Shown here piece after piece: positions 1-9,113 of a stretch of DNA of 64,000 bases. The stretch is from an uncultured Paracoccaceae bacterium. GTDB taxonomy: Bacteria; Pseudomonadota; Alphaproteobacteria; Rhodobacterales; Rhodobacteraceae. The translations under genes and the position numbers were made by a program. How positions within the stretch are numbered: position 1 is the stretch's first letter; every line of letters starts with the position of its first letter. Location of the stretch: NCBI GenBank assembly GCA_937146765.1, contig CAKZRP010000051.1, positions 1 to 64,000 of the forward strand, given 5' to 3'. The notes under the pieces were generated by a model. The model made no database searches, was not told the DNA's origin, and saw only the letters and a list, made by a program, of their open reading frames with translations.

Positions 1-617
1 GGCCGCGCCATTTGCGCGGCCACATTGCCGGTGAGGCGAATAGCGTCGTGATAAATCCGGCGGCCCGCTCGGAACACCTCGATCTGGTCGGAAAACCGCG
101 CCGATGTCAGTTCTTCGCCCATAGCGGCGCGGCCCAGAACCAGTGGTTCGACGAGCAAAAGACGGGCGTCTGGCGCTAGGTCGGCGCGCAGGGTGCGGGC
201 GTAGTCGCTGTCCTGAAACAGGATAGTTTCCTGCGGCAGCCAATTGAGGCGCGCGCCCGTTGCGACCTCCAAATGGGTCTCCATCCGGCCGGTCTGGCCG
301 GGCTGGGCACGATAGGCGCGTTCGGCGGCTTGGGTGGTTAGCGTCAGTTGGCTCGCCGCCCCGGCGGTGGCCGTCAGGGCAAAGGAATCACCCCCGGTGA
401 TCCCGCCGGCGGTATTGACCATCACCGCTTCGACCGGCGGGCGGCCTTGCGGAAACAAAAGCTTGAGCGCGCCGGACTGGTGCAGCTGATCCAGCGCAAC
501 ACACCCATCGCGGCGCCGCTTCGACGAGACACGCGCGTGCCCGATCGCGCGCGGCTGCGCTGCAATCTCGGCACGGGTTGGCACCTCTATCCGGGCGTTG
601 TCGTAGATCGTCCTCAC
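1..617 (-). CDS. ureD: Urease accessory protein UreD, partial (C-terminus beyond window)
   Basis: UreD (UreH) is a scaffold that, with UreF and UreG, delivers nickel to the urease active site in the cytoplasm. About 205 of the family's usual ~275 residues are visible. The translation runs from a weak N-terminus into the family core: LDQLHQSGALKLLFP, then VNTAGGITGGD, then the ERAYRAQPG segment. I see no in-frame ATG, so a GTG at 615-617 is taken as the start; it follows CAGGGA and needs checking. The gene runs divergently from the urea transporter urtABCDE, the usual urease-urt arrangement. The reading frame is open to the window edge and no damage is seen. Confidence 0.85.
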   Translation of the reverse strand, partial: MRTIYDNARIEVPTRAEIAAQPRAIGHARVSSKRRRDGCVALDQLHQSGALKLLFPQGRPPVEAVMVNTAGGITGGDSFALTATAGAASQLTLTTQAAERAYRAQPGQTGRMETHLEVATGARLNWLPQETILFQDSDYARTLRADLAPDARLLLVEPLVLGRAAMGEELTSARFSDQIEVFRAGRRIYHDAIRLTGNVAAQMAR

Positions 618-1051
618 TCCCTGAGCCGACCCGCTTTGTTAACCTGCGGGCTCTTCCGGTGACTGTCTTTTCCCACTCTGGTCGCGAATGTGCCATTTTG
701 TACCGCAATTTTAGGACGCGCCGTGGTGCGGGTGGTTAAATTTGCGGCGACTTGCCGGAAAATAGCCCAAGAAATGTGCAACTGCAGATTTCGGGCGGAG
801 GCGCAATCTCTGGCAATTGCCAAGCCATGCGGCGCTGCAGAAACCTGAGGCGGGTCGGGAGTGGAAAGACGTCCAGCAGAGACATCGCCTGCGCACCGGC
901 CCATGACATCAAAGCGTGTGACGACCCAACGACTTGCACCTCGATCAGGCCGCCACACTTTGCGCAACAACAGTTGCAGGGACCAAAGGTACTGTTCCGC
1001 TGCCGACTCGGCAAGCGACGGATACCCCATGCGCCCTGCGTGGAGGGATCT
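618..1051. promoter_or_regulatory. Divergent ureD/urtA intergenic region with palindromes
   Basis: This 434-bp stretch between divergent ureD and urtA holds no convincing gene. It must carry promoters for both directions. Visible dyad symmetry includes the perfect 12-bp palindrome TGGCAATTGCCA at 811-822 and the inverted repeat GCAAC-N4-GTTGC at 964-977. Both are plausible operator sites for a nitrogen-responsive regulator, but I recognise neither as a defined NtrC box. No clear -24/-12 sigma-54 promoter was seen. Confidence 0.4.
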
Positions 1052-2332
1052 ATGACTTTTCTGAAATATACGGCCGCCAGCGCGCTGGCCCTGAGCCTTG
1101 GCGCGGGACTGGCCGCGGCCGCCGATTGCCCGATCAAGGTCGGCGTGCTGCATTCGCTTTCCGGCACCATGGCAATTTCCGAAACCACGCTGAAGGACAC
1201 CATGCTGATGCTGGTGGCCGATCAGAACGAAAAGGGCGGCCTTCTCGGGTGTGAGCTCGAGGCCGTTGTGGTCGACCCGGCCTCCGACTGGCCGCTCTTT
1301 GCGGAAAAGGCGCGCGAGCTTTTGACCGTGCATAATGTCGATGTGATGTTCGGCAACTGGACCTCGGTCAGCCGCAAATCCGTGCTGCCGGTGATCGAAG
1401 AGCTGAACGGCCTTCTGTTCTACCCCGTCCAATACGAGGGCGAAGAATCCTCGAAAAACGTGTTCTACACGGGTGCGGCCCCGAACCAGCAGGCGATCCC
1501 GGCCACCGATTACTTCCTCGAGGAGCTGGGCGTCGAGAAATTCGCCCTCCTTGGCACCGACTATGTCTACCCGCGCACCACGAACAACATTCTTGAGGCC
1601 TATCTCAAGGAGAAGGGCATCGCGGCCGAGGATATCTTTGTCAACTACACGCCGTTTGGTCACTCCGACTGGTCCAAGATCGTCTCCGACGTGGTGGCGC
1701 TGGGCGCGGATGGCAAAAAGGTCGGCGTGATCTCCACCATCAACGGCGATGCCAATATCGGTTTCTACAAGGAACTGGCGGCAGCGGGCATTTCCGCTGA
1801 CGATATACCAGTTGTGGCCTTCTCGGTCGGTGAAGAAGAGCTTTCGGGCCTCGATACCTCCAACCTCGTCGGCCACCTGGCGGCCTGGAACTACTTCCAA
1901 TCCGCCGAGACCGAGGCCAACGCGGCCTTCATCGAGAAATGGAAGACCCTGATGGGCGACGAGCGCGTCACTAACGACCCGATGGAGGCGCATTACATCG
2001 GCTTCAACATGTGGGCCAATGCGGTCACCGCTGCGGGCACCACCGATGTTGATGCGGTCCGCACCGCGATGTACGGCCAGGAGTTCCCGAACCTCACTGG
2101 CGGCACGGCGGTGATGCTGCCGAACCACCACCTGGCAAAGCCGGTGCTGATCGGCGAGATCCAGGCCGATGGCCAGTTTGATATCATCTCCGCCACCGAT
2201 CCGGTGCCGGGCGACGCCTGGACCGACTTCCTGCCGGAATCGGCGGTTCTGACCTCGGATTGGAAAGACCTTGGCTGCGGCATGTACAACACCGAAACCA
2301 AGACCTGCGTTCAGTTGAAGTCGAACTACTGA
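1052..2332 (+). CDS. urtA: Urea ABC transporter, periplasmic urea-binding protein UrtA
   Basis: UrtA is the periplasmic receptor that delivers urea (and short amides) to the UrtBC permease. The 426-residue product starts with a Sec-type signal peptide (about residues 1-25, ending in an Ala-rich stretch) followed by IKVGVLHSLSGTMA, the typical N-terminus of the branched-chain-amino-acid/urea type I binding-protein family. The ATG at 1052 is chosen because it opens the signal peptide and follows GGAGGGATCT. It is the first gene of the urtABCDE operon, divergent from ureD. A pair of strong hairpins separates it from urtB, which fits its need for higher expression than the membrane components. 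Confidence 0.95.
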   Translation: MTFLKYTAASALALSLGAGLAAAADCPIKVGVLHSLSGTMAISETTLKDTMLMLVADQNEKGGLLGCELEAVVVDPASDWPLFAEKARELLTVHNVDVMFGNWTSVSRKSVLPVIEELNGLLFYPVQYEGEESSKNVFYTGAAPNQQAIPATDYFLEELGVEKFALLGTDYVYPRTTNNILEAYLKEKGIAAEDIFVNYTPFGHSDWSKIVSDVVALGADGKKVGVISTINGDANIGFYKELAAAGISADDIPVVAFSVGEEELSGLDTSNLVGHLAAWNYFQSAETEANAAFIEKWKTLMGDERVTNDPMEAHYIGFNMWANAVTAAGTTDVDAVRTAMYGQEFPNLTGGTAVMLPNHHLAKPVLIGEIQADGQFDIISATDPVPGDAWTDFLPESAVLTSDWKDLGCGMYNTETKTCVQLKSNY

Positions 2333-2342
2333 TCCCATCCCA

Positions 2343-2401
2343 CCCCGGGCACGATCCGTGCCCGGGGATCACTGACAGCGACCCCCGGACCCAACCGGGG
2401 G
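2343..2401 (+). terminator. Tandem intercistronic hairpins between urtA and urtB
   Basis: Two hairpins lie in the 94-bp urtA-urtB gap. The first is a perfect 11-bp stem (2343-2353 with 2357-2367, loop ATC). The second is a 7-bp stem CCCCCGG/CCGGGGG (2382-2388 with 2395-2401). Neither is followed by a T-run, so partial attenuation or 3'-end protection of urtA mRNA is more likely than full termination. That would give an excess of the binding protein over the permease. Confidence 0.6.
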
Positions 2402-2426
2402 CACCAACAGGGGCGGACCTCCTCTC

Positions 2427-4421
2427 ATGACCCATTCCCTTCGCATCGCCTATCGGCAGAGCCGGGCGCTGATCGCCTGCGGCCTTTTGGCACTGAGCCT
2501 CTTGTGCCTTGGTCAGCCCCTCGCAGCCCAAGAGCTAGGCCCCCTGCAACAGGTGTTGCAACAGGACGCTGATCTGATCGTCAAATCCTCGCGCACCTCC
2601 ATTGGCCCGGTGATCGACCGCATCGTCGCCTCTGGCCTGCCGGTGGTGCCCGCCTTCCTCTCCGCCTGGCAGGACAAAAATATCTGGCAGCGCGAGGCCG
2701 ATGGGCTGTTTTTCATCGCGACCGAAGGGGAGGGGCGCAGCTATGCCCTCACCGATCTCGACAGCGGGAGCGAGGTCGGCACGGCGCAAAAAGACGCCCT
2801 CAGCCAGCTCAAACCCAACAGCGGCGTGCGTGGCCTGATCGCGACGGCCTTGGTGCAATTTCAACTCTCCGACCCGATCCGCGCCAACCGCGAGGCCGCC
2901 CTGACCGCGATCGAGCGGCGCCCGGCGCAAGAGTTGCTGGCCCCATTGCGCGCCTCCATAGCCAGCGAACCTGATGCGGTATTGATGGCGCGCAAGCTGC
3001 GCCTCGAACGCCTGCTGACCATCGGCTACGGTGCCGATCCCGCTGAACGTGTCGCCGCCATAACCCAGATGTCCACCGACCTCGGCGTTGACGTGCGCGC
3101 TGCGCTCAACCCTCTGGTCTCGACCAGCTTGAAGGTGGCCACGGACCTGCCGGTGGATGTCAATGTCGCCCGCCGCCTCGTGCCGGGCACCGACATCGAC
3201 CGGCTCCAAGCCTACGACATGCTGGTGGCGGCCGATCTGGCCCCGGCCCGCCGCAGTTCCTCGGACATGAAGAGCCTGCTGGCCGAACATGTCGAGGGAG
3301 GCACTGTGGGCGGCGTTGCCCTGGCGCGGCTCTCCAACCCCGAAGCCCGTATTATCGCTTATGCCGCGTTGGTTCAGGAAGGCAAGGTACCGGCCCTGGT
3401 CAGCGACGAGGACATCGACGCGGCCCTGGGTGCCCATGTTTTCTTCGAGACCTATGCCGAGCCGTCCCCCGAAGTCACCGATGCCGCCCGCGCCGCCCTG
3501 CAAAGCATCGCCACCCGCGTCGACCTCAACCAGGCGCTGGATCTCGGGCTTGATGCGATCTCGCTGGCCTCGATCTATTTCCTCGCCGCGATTGGCCTTG
3601 CCATCACCTTCGGCCTTATGGGGGTGATCAATATGGCCCATGGCGAGTTCATCATGATGGGTGCTTATACCGGCTATGTGGTCCAACAGGTGATCCCGAA
3701 CCACACGCTCTCCATTCTGGTGGCGATCCCGCTGGCTTTTGCGGTGACCTTCGCCGCCGGTGTCGCGATGGAGCGCCTGGTGATCCGTCACCTTTACAAC
3801 CGCCCGCTGGAGACTCTGCTCGCCACCTTCGGCATCTCGATTGCCCTGCAACAGCTGGCCAAGAACATCTTCGGCACCCAAGCCCGCCCACTCACCGCTC
3901 CGGCCTGGCTCGATGGCGCTCTGGTGATGAACGACGTGGTGGCGATCAGCTATATCCGCATCGCGATCTTCGTGCTGGCGCTGATCTTTCTCGGTTTCTT
4001 CCTCTTTTTGATGAAGCGCACCCGTCTTGGTCTCGAAACCCGCGCCGTTACCCAAAACCCGCGCATGGCCGCTGCGATGGGCATCAACCCGGGCCGCGTC
4101 AACATGCTGACCTTCGGCCTTGGCTCCGGCATCGCCGGCATCGCCGGCGTCGCCATCGGCCTTTACGCCAAGGTCACCTCGGAACTCGGGGCGGACTATA
4201 TCGTGCAAAGCTTCATGACCGTGGTGGTCGGCGGTGTTGGCAATATCTGGGGCGCCCTCCTTGGCGCCACCATGATCGGCACCCTGCAAAAGGGCATCGA
4301 GTGGCTCAACCCCTCCAATACCCTCGCCGCACAGACCTACATGATCATCTTCATCATCATTTTCATCCAGTTCCGGCCCCGCGGCATCATCGCCCTCAAA
4401 GGCCGCGCAGCAGGAGATTGA
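2427..4421 (+). CDS. urtB: Urea ABC transporter permease UrtB
   Basis: UrtB is one of the two inner-membrane permeases of the urea ABC transporter. The 664-residue protein has a cleavable signal (about 1-35, ending AAQ), a long periplasmic helical HEAT-like region (about 40-360) and a LivH-type permease domain from about 370 to the end. The permease part has clear membrane segments, including GLAITFGLMGVINMAHGEF. The large N-terminal extension distinguishes UrtB from LivH, and the length is usual for the family. It is followed directly by a roseobacter intergenic repeat and then urtC. The C-terminal segment ends with hydrophobic helices before FRPRG, as in other LivH/UrtB proteins. Confidence 0.93.
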   Translation: MTHSLRIAYRQSRALIACGLLALSLLCLGQPLAAQELGPLQQVLQQDADLIVKSSRTSIGPVIDRIVASGLPVVPAFLSAWQDKNIWQREADGLFFIATEGEGRSYALTDLDSGSEVGTAQKDALSQLKPNSGVRGLIATALVQFQLSDPIRANREAALTAIERRPAQELLAPLRASIASEPDAVLMARKLRLERLLTIGYGADPAERVAAITQMSTDLGVDVRAALNPLVSTSLKVATDLPVDVNVARRLVPGTDIDRLQAYDMLVAADLAPARRSSSDMKSLLAEHVEGGTVGGVALARLSNPEARIIAYAALVQEGKVPALVSDEDIDAALGAHVFFETYAEPSPEVTDAARAALQSIATRVDLNQALDLGLDAISLASIYFLAAIGLAITFGLMGVINMAHGEFIMMGAYTGYVVQQVIPNHTLSILVAIPLAFAVTFAAGVAMERLVIRHLYNRPLETLLATFGISIALQQLAKNIFGTQARPLTAPAWLDGALVMNDVVAISYIRIAIFVLALIFLGFFLFLMKRTRLGLETRAVTQNPRMAAAMGINPGRVNMLTFGLGSGIAGIAGVAIGLYAKVTSELGADYIVQSFMTVVVGGVGNIWGALLGATMIGTLQKGIEWLNPSNTLAAQTYMIIFIIIFIQFRPRGIIALKGRAAGD

Positions 4422-4432
4422 CCGCCATGATC

Positions 4433-4480
4433 CTTCATCTTCTCCTAAATATCCCGGGGGGTGCGGGGGGCTGGCCCCCC
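4433..4480 (-). repeat. Intergenic hairpin repeat, copy 1 (minus orientation)
   Basis: Read on the minus strand, this is a GC hairpin (CCCCCC/GGGGGG around a short loop, 4465-4480) followed by CCCGGGATATTTAGGAG and then AAGATGAAG. Two other copies with the same layout occur at 37981-38030 and 41639-41689. Here it sits between urtB and urtC, opposite to transcription and just ahead of the urtC start. The shared tail resembles a Shine-Dalgarno sequence plus an ATG. Confidence 0.7.
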
Positions 4481-4502
4481 GTCGTCGCAGAAGGGCGCGA
4501 CC

Positions 4503-5669
4503 ATGCGTAAATCCTTTATCGCGCAGAACCCCTCTGTCCTCACCTTCCTCCTCTGCCTTGCCGCCTTCACCCTCGGCGTCAGCCTCTTGGCCGAAGGCTT
4601 CGGTGTCGGCCTCATCTCCACCTCTTTTGTGAAAACCCTCGGAAAAACCCTTTGTCTCTGCCTCGTCGCCATCGCGATGGACCTCATCTGGGGCTATTGC
4701 GGCATCCTCTCCCTTGGCCATTTCGCCTTCTTCGGCCTTGGCGGCTATATGGTCGGCATGTGGCTGATGTATGCCCGCACCGAGATCATCGTGGAGCGCT
4801 CGCTGGCCCAGGGCGTGATCCCGCCCACCCCGCAAGAGGTGGTCGATGGCATCGGCAGCCAGATCTTTGGCGTGGTCGGCTCGTCCGAGTTTCCGGTGAT
4901 CTGGATGTTTTCCGATAGCCTCACGCTGCAACTCCTATTGGTCTTGCTGGTCCCCGGCCTTCTGGCGCTGGTCTTTGGCTGGCTCGCCTTCCGCAGCCGC
5001 GTCACCGGGGTCTATCTCTCGATCCTGACCCAGGCGATGACCCTCGCTCTGGCGCTCTATCTGTTCCAAAACGACAGCGGGTTGCGCGGCAATAACGGGC
5101 TCTCTGGCCTGCAAAACCTGCCCGGCGTCACCGCGCCGCAATCTGCCATCTCGCTTTGGTTCTTCTGGGCCTCGGCCCTGGCCCTCGCGCTGGGCTATCT
5201 CCTCAGCGCTTGGGTGATCTCGGGCAAATTCGGCTCCGTCATCCGCGGCATCCGCGACAATGAGGCCCGCGTGCGCTTCCTTGGCTACCCGGTCGAAAGC
5301 TTCAAGCTGATGCTCTTCACCCTCACCGCGATGATCGCCGCCATCGCCGGGGCGCTCTATTACCCGCAGGCGGGCATCATCAACCCGGCAGAGATTGCCC
5401 CCATCGCCTCGATCTACCTCGCGGTCTGGGTCGCCATAGGCGGGCGCGGGCGGCTGTATGGCGCGGTCTTGGGCGCGGCCTTTGTCAGCCTCGTCTCCAC
5501 CTGGTTCACCGGTGGGCAGGCCCCCGACATCAACCTAGGCTTTTACACCCTGCAATGGGTCGACTGGTGGCAGGTGATCCTCGGCCTCTCCTTTGTCCTT
5601 GTGACGCTGTTTGCACCCAAGGGCATCGGCGGCCTCTTTGACCTCCTCAAACGCGGAGACAAGGCATGA
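4503..5669 (+). CDS. urtC: Urea ABC transporter permease UrtC
   Basis: UrtC is the second permease (LivM family) of the urea transporter. The 388-residue product has about ten hydrophobic segments and the family signatures YCGILSLGHFAFFGLGGY near residue 65 and IRDNEARVRFLGYP near residue 255. The ATG at 4503 is preferred over an upstream in-frame ATG at 4461, because that one lies inside the repeat-bearing spacer and would add a low-complexity GC-rich leader. The AGAAGGGCGCG upstream is a usable ribosome-binding site. The stop overlaps the urtD start by 4 bp (ATGA), implying translational coupling. Confidence 0.93.
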   Translation: MRKSFIAQNPSVLTFLLCLAAFTLGVSLLAEGFGVGLISTSFVKTLGKTLCLCLVAIAMDLIWGYCGILSLGHFAFFGLGGYMVGMWLMYARTEIIVERSLAQGVIPPTPQEVVDGIGSQIFGVVGSSEFPVIWMFSDSLTLQLLLVLLVPGLLALVFGWLAFRSRVTGVYLSILTQAMTLALALYLFQNDSGLRGNNGLSGLQNLPGVTAPQSAISLWFFWASALALALGYLLSAWVISGKFGSVIRGIRDNEARVRFLGYPVESFKLMLFTLTAMIAAIAGALYYPQAGIINPAEIAPIASIYLAVWVAIGGRGRLYGAVLGAAFVSLVSTWFTGGQAPDINLGFYTLQWVDWWQVILGLSFVLVTLFAPKGIGGLFDLLKRGDKA

Positions 5670-6415
5670 GCCAGATGAACACGCTGCTGGAGGTCTCGGG
5701 CGTCTCCGTCTCCTTTGATGGCTTCAAGGCTATCAACAACCTCTCGTTTCAGATCGGCCCGGCCGAGCTGCGCGCAGTGATCGGTCCCAACGGCGCGGGC
5801 AAGACCACATTCATGGATATTGTCACCGGCAAGACCCGCCCGGACGAAGGCCGTGTCCTCTTTGGCGAGAAATCCATCTCGCTCCTGTCGATGTCCGAGG
5901 CGCAGATCGCGCAGGCGGGCGTTGGGCGCAAATTCCAGAAACCCACGGTGTTTGAGGATCAAAGCGTTCGGGAAAACCTGATGATGGCGCTGAAAGCGCC
6001 GCGAAGCTGGTGGTCGGTCCTGACCTTCCGCACCGAAAAGACCCATGTGGCCCGCGTCTCTGAACTGGCCGAGGAGGTGGGGCTCCTCGATCAACGCGAC
6101 CGCATCGCGGGGGAGCTCAGCCACGGGCAAAAACAATGGCTGGAAATCGGCATGTTGCTGGCGCAGGAACCACGCCTCTTGCTGGTCGATGAACCCGCCG
6201 CCGGCATGACACCGGAAGAGCGCGAACATACCACCGACCTCCTCGTCGAGGCCGCCAAGACCCGCGCCGTGGTGGTGGTGGAGCATGACATGGAGTTTGT
6301 CCGCCGCCTCAACTGCAAGGTTACCGTGCTGCACGAAGGCTCGGTTCTGGCCGAGGGCGGCCTTGACCATGTGACCGCCGATCCGCAGGTCATCGACGTT
6401 TATCTGGGGCGCTAA
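5666..6415 (+). CDS. urtD: Urea ABC transporter ATP-binding protein UrtD
   Basis: UrtD is one of the two cytoplasmic ATPases (LivG-like) that power urea uptake. The 249-residue protein shows Walker A GPNGAGKT at residues 40-47, a variant signature LSHGQKQ in place of LSGGQ, Walker B LLLVDEP, and the switch histidine in VVVEHDMEF. The LSHGQKQWLEIG form is typical of UrtD rather than LivG. It overlaps urtC by 4 bp and is followed by urtE after 3 bp, so the three are surely one transcript. Confidence 0.95.
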   Translation: MSQMNTLLEVSGVSVSFDGFKAINNLSFQIGPAELRAVIGPNGAGKTTFMDIVTGKTRPDEGRVLFGEKSISLLSMSEAQIAQAGVGRKFQKPTVFEDQSVRENLMMALKAPRSWWSVLTFRTEKTHVARVSELAEEVGLLDQRDRIAGELSHGQKQWLEIGMLLAQEPRLLLVDEPAAGMTPEEREHTTDLLVEAAKTRAVVVVEHDMEFVRRLNCKVTVLHEGSVLAEGGLDHVTADPQVIDVYLGR

Positions 6416-6418
6416 GAC

Positions 6419-7114
6419 ATGCTCGATCTCTCTGATATCACTCTGCATTATGGTCATAGCCAGATCCTGAAAGGGATTTCTCTCAGCGCCCAAGTGGGCG
6501 AGGTCACCTGCGTGATGGGCTGCAACGGGGTGGGTAAAACCTCGCTGATGAAGGCGATCACCGGCACCCATGCGCGCTCTGGCGGCACTGTGCGGCTTGA
6601 TGGCGAGGATTTAGGCCTGCTGCCCGCCCATGCGCTGGCGCAAAAGGGCATCGCCTATGTGCCGCAGGGCCGCGATATCTTTCCACTGTTGACGGTGAAG
6701 GAAAACCTCGAGACCGGCTTTGCCTGCCTGCCCAAGTCCGAGCATCACATCCCCGACCATATTTTCGAGCTCTTCCCGGTGCTGAAATCCATGATCTCGC
6801 GCCGGGGTGGGGATCTGTCGGGGGGGCAGCAGCAGCAATTGGCGATTGCTCGGGCGCTGATCACCCGACCGAAACTTCTGGTGCTCGACGAGCCGACCGA
6901 GGGCATCCAGCCCAATATCATCACCCAGATCGGCGAGGTCATCAAACTGCTGCGCGATCAGGGCGAGATGGCGATTGTGTTGGTGGAACAATACTTTGAC
7001 TTCGCCTATGGGCTTGCCGACCGCTTTGTCGTGCTGCGCCGAGGCGAGGTGGTGCTGGCCGGCAAAAAGGGCGAGGTCGCCCGCGAAGTCCTCCTGGAGG
7101 GTGTGTCGGTCTGA
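6419..7114 (+). CDS. urtE: Urea ABC transporter ATP-binding protein UrtE
   Basis: UrtE is the LivF-like partner ATPase of UrtD. The 231-residue protein carries Walker A GCNGVGKT near residue 35, the signature LSGGQQQQLAIARAL, Walker B LLVLDEPTEGIQP, and VLVEQYFDF with an acidic/aromatic switch region. EGIQPNI after Walker B is characteristic of UrtE and LivF proteins. It is the last gene of the urt operon. No strong terminator is visible in the 77-bp gap before the next gene, so read-through into the CoA-transferase gene is possible. Confidence 0.95.
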   Translation: MLDLSDITLHYGHSQILKGISLSAQVGEVTCVMGCNGVGKTSLMKAITGTHARSGGTVRLDGEDLGLLPAHALAQKGIAYVPQGRDIFPLLTVKENLETGFACLPKSEHHIPDHIFELFPVLKSMISRRGGDLSGGQQQQLAIARALITRPKLLVLDEPTEGIQPNIITQIGEVIKLLRDQGEMAIVLVEQYFDFAYGLADRFVVLRRGEVVLAGKKGEVAREVLLEGVSV

Positions 7115-7191
7115 CACGCCTCTGGGCTTGGCCTTTGCTGCGCGCCTCGGCTATGCAGGGGCAACGACAGTCGCACAAAGGATGCCCGCTA

Positions 7192-8304
7192 ATGACCCCG
7201 CTTCAAGGCCTCAAGGTGGTGGAACTCGCCCGCATTCTCGCCGGTCCCTGGATCGGACAGGCGCTGGCGGATTTGGGCGCCGAGGTGGTCAAGGTCGAAA
7301 GCCCCGAGGGCGACGACACCCGCCGCTGGGGCCCGCCCTTTATCGAGCGTGAGGGCGACAAGACCGCCGCCTATTACTACGCCGCCAATCGCGGCAAGAC
7401 CTGCGTGACCGCCGATTTCCGCACGCCCGAGGGGCAGGCGCAGGTGCGCGATCTGGTGCGCGATGCGGATATCCTGATCGAGAATTTCAAGGTTGGCGGC
7501 CTTGCGAAATACGGCCTGGATTATGCCAGCCTTGCCGCGCTTAATCCCCGGCTGATCTACTGCTCGGTCACCGGGTTTGGTCAGGACGGCCCCTATGCCT
7601 CCCGCGCGGGCTATGATTTCCTGTTGCAGGGCATGTCGGGGCTGATGTCAGTCACCGGCGCTGCCGGGGGCGAGCCGCAGAAGGTCGGCGTGGCGATTAC
7701 CGATGTGGTGACAGGGCTTTACGGCACGATTGGCATCCTCGCCGCAGTGGAACAACGCCACCGCACGGGCCGGGGGCAGCACATCGACATGTCCTTGCTT
7801 GATTGCGCGACGGCCATGCTGGCGAACCAGAACATGAACTATCTGGCGACCGGTGACAGCCCGACCCGCATGGGCAACGAACACCCCAATATCGCGCCCT
7901 ATCAGGTGATGGCGGTGCGCGACGGTCATGTGATCTTGGCGGTCGGCAATGATGGCCAGTTTGGCCGTCTGTGCGATGTGTTGAACCTTGGCGGACTGAA
8001 AAGCGATCCGCGCTTTTTGACCAACCAGTCGCGGGTGGCCCATCGCGGTGATCTGACGCCGATCTTGGGCGCAGCTTTGGCCCAGTGGAGCCAATCTGAC
8101 CTCCTTGCCGCCTTGGAGGCCGCGACCGTGCCCGCCGGGCCGATCAACACCATCGGGCAGGCCTTTGACGATCCGCAAATCCGGCACCGGGGCATGAAGA
8201 TCGCCCCCGAAGGGGTGCCGGGGGTACGGGGGCCTTGGGTGTTTTCCGATGCCGAGCTCGCGCTCGCCCGCTCCGCGCCGGTGCTGCCACGCGAGACGGA
8301 TTAA
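7192..8304 (+). CDS. CaiB/BaiF family CoA-transferase (class III)
   Basis: Class III CoA-transferases move CoA between carboxylic acids through an aspartyl-CoA intermediate. The 370-residue product has the family's N-terminus LKVVELARILAGPWIGQ, the GAEVVKVE and GDDTRRWGPP segments, ADILIENFKVG, and GRGQHIDMSLLD. The ATG at 7192 matches the usual family N-terminus and has AAAGGA upstream; an earlier in-frame start would add about 19 unlike residues. Its stop overlaps tail-to-tail with the minus-strand regulator gene. The substrate cannot be told from sequence. Proximity to a helix-turn-helix regulator and a CocE-type hydrolase suggests an acyl-CoA or ester catabolic role. Confidence 0.88.
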   Translation: MTPLQGLKVVELARILAGPWIGQALADLGAEVVKVESPEGDDTRRWGPPFIEREGDKTAAYYYAANRGKTCVTADFRTPEGQAQVRDLVRDADILIENFKVGGLAKYGLDYASLAALNPRLIYCSVTGFGQDGPYASRAGYDFLLQGMSGLMSVTGAAGGEPQKVGVAITDVVTGLYGTIGILAAVEQRHRTGRGQHIDMSLLDCATAMLANQNMNYLATGDSPTRMGNEHPNIAPYQVMAVRDGHVILAVGNDGQFGRLCDVLNLGGLKSDPRFLTNQSRVAHRGDLTPILGAALAQWSQSDLLAALEAATVPAGPINTIGQAFDDPQIRHRGMKIAPEGVPGVRGPWVFSDAELALARSAPVLPRETD

Positions 8305-9101
8305 CTCGGCGGATAAAGATCGGGGGAGAGGCTGAGGGGCATGTCCGCGCCCAACAGCCGCCGCACCTTGGGGTCGAGCCGCGCGCTGTCCTGCGGCACC
8401 GCGCCGGTGGCCGCCAAAGCCTCGCGCGCCGTGACCCGCTCCTCCAGCCGCACCCAAACGGTGCGCGTGGCATAGGGCCGGCGGCTGGCCCCGGCAGAGA
8501 CCCCAAGCACCAGCCCCTGCAGGTAGGAAATCTGATGCGGATGCTCCGGCATCAGAATGGTTTCCGACACCGCGCCTAGGTCATTGCGCGGCCGCTCGAT
8601 CAGACAGAGCCGCCCGCCGCGATGCGCGACCAGCCCTTGATAAGCACTGCGCTGGCGGATGCTGCCATCGCCCGCGCGGGCGCGTTCAAACGTGTGGCTC
8701 ATCACGTAGCCATCAACCTCCTTAAGGCGGATCAGCGAGCGCAGCACCTGCCCTGGCCAGGTCGGCGTCAGGAAATAGCCGTGATAACTGCCCAGAAACC
8801 GCCGCAGCGGGCGGGCCTGGTCGGCAAAGCCTTGGCCGAGGTGCAGCAGGGGTGCGGGCAGTTTTACCACAACCGCCGGACGCCGGGCGGCGGCAAAACG
8901 CTCCGGCTCGGCAAAAAGCTCCGCCTCCGCCACATCAAAGTGCCGCGCGATCCGCCGCAGGTTATGCGCCGAGGGCAGCCCCGCGCCGGAAAGATAGCGG
9001 TTGAACTGCTGCCGGTTGAGGCCGATCTCGCGGCAGATCTGCGCGATCGAGGGGGCCTCGGCGCAGAGAAAGCGCAGGTTTTGGCTGAAGGCGGTGCTCA
9101 T
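8301..9101 (-). CDS. XRE-type helix-turn-helix transcriptional regulator
   Basis: The 266-residue protein opens with a helix-turn-helix of the XRE type: IAQICREIGLNRQQFNRYLSG at about residues 18-38, followed by AHNLRRIARHF. The rest (about 80-266) has no domain I can name; it contains LRRFLGSYHGYFLTPTWPG and a C-terminal part with many Arg and Leu residues, and could be a ligand-binding region. It runs divergently from the CocE/NonD hydrolase gene and shares its last bases with the CaiB gene, so it probably controls one or both. The intergenic region has four phased 8-bp repeats that are good operator candidates (9114-9179). Confidence 0.8.
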   Translation of the reverse strand: MSTAFSQNLRFLCAEAPSIAQICREIGLNRQQFNRYLSGAGLPSAHNLRRIARHFDVAEAELFAEPERFAAARRPAVVVKLPAPLLHLGQGFADQARPLRRFLGSYHGYFLTPTWPGQVLRSLIRLKEVDGYVMSHTFERARAGDGSIRQRSAYQGLVAHRGGRLCLIERPRNDLGAVSETILMPEHPHQISYLQGLVLGVSAGASRRPYATRTVWVRLEERVTAREALAATGAVPQDSARLDPKVRRLLGADMPLSLSPDLYPPS

Positions 9102-9113
9102 CTGGGGCGCTCT

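Noticed and set aside
614..2338. Long minus-strand open frame opposite urtA
   Set aside because: It is an antisense shadow of urtA in GC-rich DNA: it has no family-like sequence, and the plus strand encodes a clear binding protein.
2535..4931. About 800-codon minus-strand open frame over urtB and urtC
   Set aside because: It is His/Gly/Asp-rich without motifs and lies opposite two certain permease genes. It is a by-product of third-position GC bias.
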